From Duganella sp. Leaf126 (GTDB taxonomy: Bacteria; Pseudomonadota; Gammaproteobacteria; Burkholderiales; Burkholderiaceae_D), in assembly GCF_001423125.1 (NCBI RefSeq), contig NZ_LMNW01000033.1, positions 62,001-126,000 of the forward strand: a stretch of DNA of 64,000 nt, given 5' to 3'. The position numbers and the translations under genes are program-made. Position 1 is the first letter of the stretch. Every line of letters starts with the position of its first letter. The notes under the pieces were generated by a model. The model was given only the letters and a program-made list of their open reading frames with translations. It was not told the DNA's origin and made no database searches. This document shows, piece after piece, positions 1-7,418 of the stretch.

Positions 1-1244
1 GCTGATTTGGGGAGGGATTTACGACGGATCTGCCAGGTGCCCGGCGTTGCTTCCGCCAGCTCCAGCTGGCGCGCCTCGAGCGCGGTGCGCAGCTGCGCCA
101 TGGCGGCGGCATCCACCGTGTTCGGTTTGACCTTGAGCTGCAGGGCGCGTTCGCGGTAGTCGATGCTGGCCACCACGTCGCGCCGGGGCAGCGTGGCCAG
201 CACTTCGCCGACATCGACCGACAGCGCCAGGAAGCTGTCGGCCGGCGCCTGGCCGTCACCGCCCTTGGCGCGCTCGACATTCTGGCGCATTTGTTTCACG
301 AGATCGGTCGACTTGGGCTGGCCCGGATAGGCCGCCTGGAAAGCCTGGTTCATCGATTGCTGGACTGCCGCCATCTCGCGTTTCTGGCCCAGGTAGTCGA
401 GGTTGAGTCCGACCACGTTGACCAGCAGCGCCAGCCCGGCAAGGCGCAGCGGCCAGCGCCAGCGGCGCCATTCGCGCGCGGCGGCGCCGCTGGCGCCCAG
501 CGCCGGCGCCAGATCGAGGCCGGCAGTACGCGCTGCCGCCACCCGGTGCTCCCAGCGGTCTTCCTCCAGCGTCAGGCTGTCGCCGTTGTGGTTCACTTCG
601 GCCAGCAGCGGCGCGAAACGCGCGATGTCGGCGGCCGGCAGGTACAGCGTGACCGGTTCGGCGCCGGCTAGAGCCCGCACCGTGTGCAGCGCCGCCTGCG
701 GTTGCGCCGGCAGGGTCAGGCCCAGGCCGTCGAACTGGTCGCGCCGCAGCGCCAGTTCGAAGCCGGCATCGTTGGTCTCCAGGCTGGCCGACACGGCGCC
801 CGGCTGGAACGGCAGGCACAGCTGCGCCGGCACGGCCGACACGCTGTGCGCGCCCTGCGCGATCAGCGCCTTGACCAGCACCTCGAGCCAGGCGCGCTGC
901 ACCACGGCCACCGTGCGCAGGCCGTCCGGCGCCGTGGCCGATGCGGCCAGCACGCAGTCGGCGGTGTCGCCCAGGATGTGTTCCTCCACCAGCGCCGGCA
1001 GCGCCGCTTTCAGGCGCGCGGGCGACAGCGGCGGTGTCTTGATGCGCAGCAGCGTCACGTCGGAGGCGGCCAGCATCAGCGTCACGCGGCGCGCGGACGC
1101 CACCATGGCGCCGAGGTTGCCCAGCGGCGCGGCGCCCTGCTGCTGCACGGCGCCGCCGTCGGCCAGCAGCGCGAAGTCGCAGGTTTGCGCGGCGCCGCTG
1201 TCGACGCTGGCCTTGGCCGGATAGCGGATAAATAAAGTAGTCAA
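1..1244 (-). CDS. gspL: Type II secretion protein GspL (3' end cut by window edge)
   Basis: Inner-membrane component of the type II secretion system; in the family it links the cytoplasmic ATPase GspE to the pseudopilus through GspM. The visible 414 codons show an N-terminal actin-like cytoplasmic domain (about 1-250), one hydrophobic segment near residues 262-282, and a periplasmic ferredoxin-like region running off the left edge. The start is inferred as TTG at 1244: its TTGA overlaps the gspK stop, the same coupling seen between the other gsp genes, and no ATG precedes the conserved sequence. The identity rests mainly on operon position and membrane topology, since GspL is poorly conserved. 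gspM would be expected just beyond the edge. Confidence 0.85.
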   Translation of the reverse strand, partial: MTTLFIRYPAKASVDSGAAQTCDFALLADGGAVQQQGAAPLGNLGAMVASARRVTLMLAASDVTLLRIKTPPLSPARLKAALPALVEEHILGDTADCVLAASATAPDGLRTVAVVQRAWLEVLVKALIAQGAHSVSAVPAQLCLPFQPGAVSASLETNDAGFELALRRDQFDGLGLTLPAQPQAALHTVRALAGAEPVTLYLPAADIARFAPLLAEVNHNGDSLTLEEDRWEHRVAAARTAGLDLAPALGASGAAAREWRRWRWPLRLAGLALLVNVVGLNLDYLGQKREMAAVQQSMNQAFQAAYPGQPKSTDLVKQMRQNVERAKGGDGQAPADSFLALSVDVGEVLATLPRRDVVASIDYRERALQLKVKPNTVDAAAMAQLRTALEARQLELAEATPGTWQIRRKSLPKS

Positions 1245-2365
1245 AATTCTCGCTTTCGTTGATCGCCGTTCTCGTTTTCCCGTATCCACAACACCGTGCT
1301 CTGGCCGGAATTGCTGTCGCGCTGCAGCAGCGATACCGCATCGAGCGCGGCCCGGTCCAGCCGCACCCGGCTATAGACCAGGAAATAATTGCTGGTCACC
1401 GCATACAACTCCGCCGGCGGCACGCGATTGGCTGCCGTGATCTGCGGCTGGCTCGCATAGCCCGCCACATCGAGATAGAAGCCGCCGCGCTTGCGCGCAT
1501 TGACCATCACGGTGGCGTCGGCCAGCGGCAGGTTCGGCGACAGCGCCGCCAGCAGTTCGGCCGGCGCCGTGTTCACGTTCAATGGCGTGCGCTGCGGCAG
1601 GATGATCAAAAAGTCGCGCAAGCGCTCGACCGCCTGCGGCGTGAAGCCGCTGACGGCCAGCAAATCGTCCACCCTCACCAGGCCCATCGGCTCCCCGTTG
1701 CCGCCGGTTGCCTGCTGCGCCGGGGTGCCTGCGCCTGCGCCACCACCTGCACTGCCAGCCGCCGCCCCGTTCATCCCCGTGCCCGCGCCAGAAGTTGTCC
1801 CGGCATTTGAATTCGTTGCCCCCGTCCCGCCGGCGCCGTCCCCGCTGGCCAACTTCGGCAGCGGCTGGGTGCTGGCGATCTGCCGGGCCAGCGGCAGCGC
1901 CAGCGTGGGATTGAGCTGCAGGATCGTCAACAGGCGTTCGAACATGGCCACATCGACAGGACTGATGGTGCGGCCGTTGGACAAATTGGTCAGATTGTAG
2001 CGCGACTGCGCATCGACGATCCGGCCCGACAGCGTGGCGTTGAAATTTTCGCTCTCGCGCTGCTCGCGTTCGATGTAATCGTCGATCCGGCTCTCTTCCA
2101 GCGGCTGGGCCCAGGGGTCGGTCTCGATGACCTGGTTGCGCCGGCTGTAGAAATTCGAAAACAGGATGAACTTGCTGAAGCTGAGCGCGCCGCGCACGAT
2201 CCAGCGCGTCTGGAACTGCAGGCGCTGGTTTTCCATCGAGCGCACCTGCACCTGCTGCTGCCAGAACAGGCTGGCGACGATGGTCACTGCCAGCGTGGTC
2301 AGCAGCAAGGCGGTGACCACGGCCACGCCACGCTGACGCCGGGGGCTGGATCGATGATTGCCCAT
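1241..2365 (-). CDS. gspK: Type II secretion minor pseudopilin GspK
   Basis: Large minor pseudopilin (374 aa) that in the family caps the pseudopilus tip with GspI and GspJ. It has a short basic N-terminus, then a hydrophobic helix (about 13-35), and a large periplasmic domain ending in the conserved helix-hairpin-helix-like region (from about residue 229). The ATG at 2365 shares its A with the gspJ stop (TGATG), which fixes the start against a longer in-frame extension. A Gly/Ala/Thr-rich stretch at about 174-225 interrupts the alpha domain and is unlike the rest of the protein; it is probably a flexible insertion. Its TGA overlaps the gspL start. Confidence 0.93.
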   Translation of the reverse strand: MGNHRSSPRRQRGVAVVTALLLTTLAVTIVASLFWQQQVQVRSMENQRLQFQTRWIVRGALSFSKFILFSNFYSRRNQVIETDPWAQPLEESRIDDYIEREQRESENFNATLSGRIVDAQSRYNLTNLSNGRTISPVDVAMFERLLTILQLNPTLALPLARQIASTQPLPKLASGDGAGGTGATNSNAGTTSGAGTGMNGAAAGSAGGGAGAGTPAQQATGGNGEPMGLVRVDDLLAVSGFTPQAVERLRDFLIILPQRTPLNVNTAPAELLAALSPNLPLADATVMVNARKRGGFYLDVAGYASQPQITAANRVPPAELYAVTSNYFLVYSRVRLDRAALDAVSLLQRDSNSGQSTVLWIRENENGDQRKREF

Positions 2366-3003
2366 CACAACTCCCCCAGCAGATACGATTTCACCATCGG
2401 CACTTCCTGCCCCTGCACGGTCAGGGTCACTTCCAGCCCGGCCGGCACGCCGGTGCCGCTGGACGGCGCGGTGCCGGTGGCGTCGCTCCACTGGCCGTCG
2501 GCAAACAAGCGCATCGCCAGCGCCTGCACGCGCGACTGCAGCACCACGCTGGCCGAGGTGTCTGTGTCGCTGATCGCGGCCTGCCACAAGGCGTCGAGTT
2601 CGCGCAGGTCGCGGGTGGGGGCCGATTCGCGGCGCACCAGCACGCCATCTTCGCGCACCCGGTATGAGACCACCAGCAAGCGTGTAGGTTCATTTTCCAG
2701 CATCGACATGCGCACCAGGGTCAGCCGATTGTTTTCAGCGGCGATCATCGGCCGGCGGTTCAGGTAGTTCGACGATGCCAGGTTCGAGCAATCGCTTTGC
2801 AGCTGGGCGAACGCCAGTTGCAGGCCGCGCGTGTACGCCATTTCGGTGGTCAGCGCATCGCGCGAACGGATGATGCCGTCGAGCCCGCGCCAGCCGAGCA
2901 CCGCCACGACCGCCAGGATGGTGATCGCCACCAGCAGTTCGATCAGGGTGAAACCGCGCAGGCGCGGCCGTGGCATCGGGAACATCGCAGCGCGCACCAT
3001 CAT
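2365..3003 (-). CDS. gspJ: Type II secretion minor pseudopilin GspJ
   Basis: Minor pseudopilin of the type II secretion tip complex (212 aa). The N-terminus carries a type IV prepilin signal: basic leader, cleavage expected after Gly17, then FTLIELL with the conserved Glu at mature position 5, followed by a hydrophobic helix. The globular domain matches GspJ in length. The ATG at 3003 shares its A with the gspI stop, so the longer open frame upstream is not used. Prepilin peptidase (GspO/PilD) must act on it and is not in this window. The tight TGATG joints on both sides indicate translational coupling within gspGHIJKL. Confidence 0.93.
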   Translation of the reverse strand: MMVRAAMFPMPRPRLRGFTLIELLVAITILAVVAVLGWRGLDGIIRSRDALTTEMAYTRGLQLAFAQLQSDCSNLASSNYLNRRPMIAAENNRLTLVRMSMLENEPTRLLVVSYRVREDGVLVRRESAPTRDLRELDALWQAAISDTDTSASVVLQSRVQALAMRLFADGQWSDATGTAPSSGTGVPAGLEVTLTVQGQEVPMVKSYLLGEL

Positions 3004-3380
3004 CAGTTGAGCACGATCTGGGCGAGCTTGATAATGCGGCGCTCCGGGTTGGCCTGGTCGTACACGCTCACCTCCACCCGGCGAAAGCGCGGGTTGGCGG
3101 TGGCGATCACGGCTTCTTCGCACATCAGCTTGAGGTCGCCCTGCGGGCAGTCGTAGGTCTGCTTGCCGATGGCCGGATAGGTGCGAGCCAGGCTCAGCTG
3201 GACCAGCCGGTTTTCGGCCGACCAGGTGGCCATCATGGCGGCGCGCAGGCCGGCGCTGTTCTGGGTCAGGCTGCCCACGGCGCGCAGCGATGCGCCCAGC
3301 GCCGTGCCGACGATGACCAGGGCCACCAGCACTTCGAGCAGGGTAAATCCGGCGCTGCGGGCACGATGGTGCATGGTCAT
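3003..3380 (-). CDS. gspI: Type II secretion minor pseudopilin GspI
   Basis: Small minor pseudopilin (125 aa). The leader is short and basic; cleavage is expected after Gly11, followed by FTLLEVLV with Glu at +5 and a hydrophobic helix. The remainder is the short GspI periplasmic domain. In the family GspI starts assembly of the I-J-K tip complex. The start at 3380 makes an ATGA overlap with the gspH stop; an internal ATG at 3374 is possible and would change only two residues. Order and length match classical gsp operons. Confidence 0.92.
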   Translation of the reverse strand: MTMHHRARSAGFTLLEVLVALVIVGTALGASLRAVGSLTQNSAGLRAAMMATWSAENRLVQLSLARTYPAIGKQTYDCPQGDLKLMCEEAVIATANPRFRRVEVSVYDQANPERRIIKLAQIVLN

Positions 3381-3847
3381 TCCACCGTGAAGTGACCGAC
3401 GCCGTCGGCGCGGATGGCCACGCTGGCGCCGTCGTTGCTGGCCATGGTCAGCACAAAGGGCTTGTCCACCGGTTCGCGGCCGAACACGATGCGCATCTGG
3501 CCGTCCTGGACATTGGGCTGCGGGTCGAGCAGCAGGGTGTAGGGACCGCGCTTGAATTCGCGCGCGCGCAGCAGGTCGTCCTGCACCGCCACGTCCCACT
3601 GGCGGCCGTTGCGGATCAAGAAGCGGTAGCCGTCGCTGCCCGCTTCGAACGCCACCAGGCGGTTGCGCACGATCGCCTCGTCACGTGCCATCTGCAGCAG
3701 CAGCGCGATGCGCTGCGCTTCCTGGCGCACGGTCTGGCGCTGGTCCGGCATGGCGTTGAGCGAGACCATCCCCAGGGTGATGCCGAAAATGACCATCACC
3801 ACCAGCAGTTCTATCAGCGTGAAACCCCGCGCGCGGCCCGCTCCCAT
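3377..3847 (-). CDS. gspH: Type II secretion minor pseudopilin GspH
   Basis: Minor pseudopilin GspH (156 aa), thought to join the I-J-K tip to the GspG shaft. The prepilin motif is cleaved after Gly8, followed by FTLIELLVVMVIF with Glu at +5. The rest is a beta-rich soluble domain typical of GspH/FimT. The ATG at 3847 is chosen because it leaves a normal short leader; the frame is open far upstream but has no prepilin-like sequence there. A 41-nt gap separates it from gspG, the only non-overlapping joint in this part of the operon. Confidence 0.92.
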   Translation of the reverse strand: MGAGRARGFTLIELLVVMVIFGITLGMVSLNAMPDQRQTVRQEAQRIALLLQMARDEAIVRNRLVAFEAGSDGYRFLIRNGRQWDVAVQDDLLRAREFKRGPYTLLLDPQPNVQDGQMRIVFGREPVDKPFVLTMASNDGASVAIRADGVGHFTVE

Positions 3848-3888
3848 GGGCGATATCCTTAATGTTGCTCGTGACTCGTGACGCCGGC

Positions 3889-4332
3889 TTACTCGTCCCA
3901 CGAACCGATGTCGGCATCTTCGCCGGTGCCGCCCGGCTGGCCGTCGGCGCCCAGCGAATACACGTCGACCTCGCCCTTCACACCGGGCGACAGGTACTGG
4001 TACGGCGCGCCCCACGGATCTTTCGGGGTCTTCTCGAGGTAGCCGCCTGCTTTCCAGCCGTTGGCGGCCGGGCCGCTGGTCGGCTTCTCGCGCAGCGCCT
4101 GCAGGCCCTGCTCGGTGGTCGGGTAGCGCTGGTTGTCGAGCTTGTACAACTTGAGTGCCTGCATGATGGTGGCAATGTCCACCTTGGCAGCGGCAACCTT
4201 CGATTCGCCGGTACGGCTGAGCAGCTTGGGCACGACCAGCGCGGCCAGCACGCCCATGATCACCACCACCACCATGATCTCGATCAGGGTGAAGCCACGG
4301 GCTGCGCGTCGGGGGAACGATAACTTTTTCAT
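3889..4332 (-). CDS. gspG: Type II secretion major pseudopilin GspG
   Basis: Major pseudopilin forming the shaft that pushes substrates through the GspD secretin. The 147-aa protein has a basic leader cleaved after Gly13, then FTLIEIMVVVVIMG with Glu at +5, the hydrophobic helix, and the conserved GspG C-terminal part (YPTTEQGLQAL; DPWG.PY; SLGADG). The Asp residues in the GADG-to-end loop are the family's calcium ligands. ATG at 4332 (MKKLSF) is preferred over a TTG four codons upstream. It is first in the visible operon, so the promoter should lie in 4333-4460, but no convincing hexamers were recognised. Confidence 0.96.
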   Translation of the reverse strand: MKKLSFPRRAARGFTLIEIMVVVVIMGVLAALVVPKLLSRTGESKVAAAKVDIATIMQALKLYKLDNQRYPTTEQGLQALREKPTSGPAANGWKAGGYLEKTPKDPWGAPYQYLSPGVKGEVDVYSLGADGQPGGTGEDADIGSWDE

Positions 4333-4464
4333 AATCTGGTGCAATAATTAGTGAGTGCAGAGTATAAGGCCGAAATACGCTCGCCGAACGGATTGCGGCC
4401 ACGATTTTTGCGCACCGGCGCCGGTCATTGCACAGCGTTGACCACTTGTCACCGGGCCTGACGC

Positions 4465-6606
4465 TCAGTCGTGCTTGCGCGCGCTGCCCTCGATCCGCTG
4501 CAGCGCGCCGTCGTTGCCGCCGCCCATGGTCTGGCCGGCACTGGCAGCGAGCGCCGATTGCTGCACCACGGGCGGCGGCGTGGTCACGAACGACCTGATG
4601 CCGAGCGCGGCGTCGATCTGGTTCGGGTACACGATCACACCGCGCGTGATCACGGCCGACACCTTGCGCAGGTCGCGGATATCGTTGGTCGGATCGCCAT
4701 CGACCAGCACCAGGTCGGCCAGCTTGCCGGGCGTGATGCTGCCGCGGTCGTTGCTGGTGCGCGTGTAGCGGGCGCCGTTGCGGGTGGCCACCTGCAGCGC
4801 CTGCGCCGGGCTCAGGCCGGCCTTGACCAACAGCGCCAGCTCCGAGTGCAGGGTAAAGCCGGGCACGTCGTCGGTGCCGGCCACGATCGGCACGCCGGCG
4901 CGGTACATGATGCCGACGAACTCGACCATCTTGGCGTACGACTTCGCATAGCGCTGCGCCTTGTCGGCCGGGATCTTCATGGTGCCGACCGAGAAGCTGC
5001 GCTTGACGTCGGGCGGCATGTGGTCGGCAAAATCGGCATACGGTTCGTTGACGTCGCCGTCGCGCTGCTGGATGAAGGCGAACGCCGACAGGGTCGGATC
5101 GATCGCGATCTGCTTCTTGACCAGTTGCGCCAGGAAGTCCTGCACCGGCTTGGCGTTGAGGTCGAGGTCGGCCACTTTCTCGGCCGGCAGCACGAAGCGG
5201 TTCAGGTTGCGGGTTTCGGTATCGGGCTTGACGAAGAAGTTCAGCATCACCTGGTTGATGTGCTGGATCTCGTCGTAGCCGGCGTCGAGCGCCTGCTGGG
5301 CGCGCAGCCCGGCCGGCACGTGGCCCGAGACGCGCATGCCGCGGCTGTGGGCGTACGCCACCGTGTCCTTCAGGATGTCTTTCGGGAACGAGTTATAGAT
5401 CTTCAGCTGCGGATAGCCGCGCTGGGCGTACCAGTCCACCGCATTCTTCGCCCCTTCCAGGTCCCTGACCAGGAAGCCGCCGCTGGCGCTGTACGGACTT
5501 TCGCCCTCCACGAAGCCGGCCGGCACCACCTGCGGCGCCAGCAGCTTGCCGGCAGCGGTCTCGTCGAGCATGGCCTGCAGCTGGGCATTGTCGTTGCCCA
5601 TGTCGCGCACGCTGGTGACGCCGGTGGAGAGGTTGAGCGCGCCGGACCAGCGATCGACGTGGCCGTGCATGTCGAACAGGCCCGGCAGCACGATGCGGCC
5701 GCCGGCGTCGATGATGTTGTTGGCCGCGCGCGTGGGCGAACCGGCCGGCAACACGGCGGTGATGCGCCCGCGCAGCAGGTAGATGTCCGACGGCTGGCCC
5801 ACGGTGGCGCGGTCGCTGTCGAAGATGCGGGCATTGCGCACCACGGTCAGGCCGCCCAGCGGGTGCTGCAGCCGGCTGGCGACGTCGGTCAGCATCTGCG
5901 CCTCGGCCGCCTTCTGGCGCTGCGCCAGGTCGGCAATGGCGTCCTGCCACTGCGGTTCGAGCATCGACAGAAAGCCCGGGATGATCACTGCGAACAGGCG
6001 CGGCTTGTCGCCGGTGGTGGCCCAGTAGAATGCCGGCGACAAGCCGATGCCGGTCAGCGCCAGCAGCTGCACGGTCTGCTTCTCGCCCTGGGCGCTGGTT
6101 ACCTGCGCCGTGTCCAGCCTGGTCTGCGACAGGGTGCCGGTGGGCAGCAGCGCGATCTTGCCGTCTTTCGACGCGGCCAGCGCGGTGATGGCGGCAGACA
6201 CCGTTTCGAACGAACTGTTGAGCGGCACGTAGTTGGCCGGCGCTGCCAGCGTGGCGCGGCCCCGGTCCGAGGTCGTGGTCCACTCGGCCACGTTGCCCTG
6301 GCGGGTGAAGCGCTCGTCGACCACGGCGCCGAACGTGGAGTTGCCCTTGACCTGGTAATCGGTCAGCAGGAGGTCGGGGCCGACCCGGAACTGTTCGGTC
6401 AGCTCGGGACCGCGCCCGTTGTTTTTATACGTGAAGCGCACAGTGGTGCGGCCGTCGTCGCCACGCTCGACCACCTGTTCGCCCATCTGCTTGTTGCTCT
6501 CGTTGAGGATGACGTAGCTGGTGGTGCTGGCGGCGTGGGCGCCGTGGGCCAGCAGGGCGGCGGCCAGGGCCAGCGGCAGGCGCAGCGTGAACAAACGTTT
6601 CGGCAT
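4465..6606 (-). CDS. Secreted amidohydrolase-family protein
   Basis: Exported metal-dependent hydrolase (713 aa) with a Sec signal peptide (about 1-25). Residues about 26-250 form an N-terminal beta-rich domain; the amidohydrolase TIM barrel follows. Metal-site motifs are present in order: HGH near 315-317, the lysine of LKIYN near 402, the histidines of SGHVPAG (about 428) and IQHIN (about 448), and the Asp of AGTDD (about 577). A C-terminal composite beta-sandwich part (GKLADLVLVDGDP) completes the fold. The motifs place it with imidazolonepropionase/prolidase-like amidohydrolases; the substrate cannot be told from sequence. It is transcribed alone, 120 bp downstream of gspG on the same strand and in front of moeB. 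Confidence 0.85.
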   Translation of the reverse strand: MPKRLFTLRLPLALAAALLAHGAHAASTTSYVILNESNKQMGEQVVERGDDGRTTVRFTYKNNGRGPELTEQFRVGPDLLLTDYQVKGNSTFGAVVDERFTRQGNVAEWTTTSDRGRATLAAPANYVPLNSSFETVSAAITALAASKDGKIALLPTGTLSQTRLDTAQVTSAQGEKQTVQLLALTGIGLSPAFYWATTGDKPRLFAVIIPGFLSMLEPQWQDAIADLAQRQKAAEAQMLTDVASRLQHPLGGLTVVRNARIFDSDRATVGQPSDIYLLRGRITAVLPAGSPTRAANNIIDAGGRIVLPGLFDMHGHVDRWSGALNLSTGVTSVRDMGNDNAQLQAMLDETAAGKLLAPQVVPAGFVEGESPYSASGGFLVRDLEGAKNAVDWYAQRGYPQLKIYNSFPKDILKDTVAYAHSRGMRVSGHVPAGLRAQQALDAGYDEIQHINQVMLNFFVKPDTETRNLNRFVLPAEKVADLDLNAKPVQDFLAQLVKKQIAIDPTLSAFAFIQQRDGDVNEPYADFADHMPPDVKRSFSVGTMKIPADKAQRYAKSYAKMVEFVGIMYRAGVPIVAGTDDVPGFTLHSELALLVKAGLSPAQALQVATRNGARYTRTSNDRGSITPGKLADLVLVDGDPTNDIRDLRKVSAVITRGVIVYPNQIDAALGIRSFVTTPPPVVQQSALAASAGQTMGGGNDGALQRIEGSARKHD

Positions 6607-6636
6607 GGCGGTTCTCCGGGTAATTGCGGGTAATCG

Positions 6637-7401
6637 TTATGATGGCTGCCCGCAGACGGGGCAGTGATCGTTGCGGGCGACGACAATGCTGGTCCATTCC
6701 ATGTGCAGGCCGTCGAGCATCAGCAGCCGTCCGGCCAGCGACTGGCCCACGCCCATCAGCAGCTTCAGGGCCTCGGCTGCCTGCATGGCGCCGACCACGC
6801 CCACCAGCGGCGCAAACACGCCCATGGTCGCGCAGGCAACATCGACATCGTTGCTCACGCCCGGCTGGTCTGGCGGGAACAGGCAGGCGTAACAGGGCTG
6901 CGCGCCGCTGCGGGGATCGAACACGCTGACCTGGCCGTCGAAGCGGATCGCCGCGCCCGACACCAGCGGCGTGCGCTGCGCCACGCAGGCGCGGTTGACG
7001 GCATGGCGGGTGGCGAAATTGTCGGTGCAGTCGAGCACGACGTCGCTGGCGGCCACCAGCTGCGCCAGGCGCGCATCGTCCACCCGCTCGGTCAGCGCGG
7101 TGATGGTGATCTCGGGATTGATGTCGGCCATGGTGGCGCGGGCCGACAGCGCCTTGGCCTGCCCCACGCGCCCGGTGGTATGGGCGATTTGCCGCTGCAG
7201 GTTGGTCAGATCGACGACATCGTCATCGACGATGGTAATGCGGCCCACGCCGGCCGAGGCCAGGTACATGGCGGCCGGCGAGCCGAGGCCGCCGGCGCCG
7301 ATCACCAGCGCGTGCGACGCCAGCAGCCGTTGCTGGCCCTCGATGCCGATCTGGTCCAGCAGGATGTGGCGCGAATAGCGCAGCAGTTGCTCGTCGTTCA
7401 T
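6637..7401 (-). CDS. moeB: MoeB/ThiF/HesA-family adenylyltransferase
   Basis: E1-like enzyme (254 aa) that adenylates the C-terminal Gly-Gly of a sulfur-carrier protein (MoaD or ThiS). Seen: the nucleotide-binding GAGGLGSP loop near residues 32-39, the D..NLQRQ motif, DCTDNF near 125-130, a VACATMG cysteine region, and two zinc-binding pairs (CYAC and the C-terminal CPVC). ATG at 7401 (MNDEQLLRYSRH) matches the family N-terminus; an ATG seven codons upstream would overlap ctpA. Located 17 nt after ctpA, so probably co-transcribed with ctpA and envC. Whether it serves molybdopterin or thiamine synthesis cannot be decided here. Confidence 0.88.
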   Translation of the reverse strand: MNDEQLLRYSRHILLDQIGIEGQQRLLASHALVIGAGGLGSPAAMYLASAGVGRITIVDDDVVDLTNLQRQIAHTTGRVGQAKALSARATMADINPEITITALTERVDDARLAQLVAASDVVLDCTDNFATRHAVNRACVAQRTPLVSGAAIRFDGQVSVFDPRSGAQPCYACLFPPDQPGVSNDVDVACATMGVFAPLVGVVGAMQAAEALKLLMGVGQSLAGRLLMLDGLHMEWTSIVVARNDHCPVCGQPS

Positions 7402-7418
7402 GTTCGGCCGCCAGCCGT

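Noticed and set aside
4471..6633. Long plus-strand open frame over the amidohydrolase
   Set aside because: Antisense shadow; the minus-strand reading has a signal peptide and complete metal motifs.
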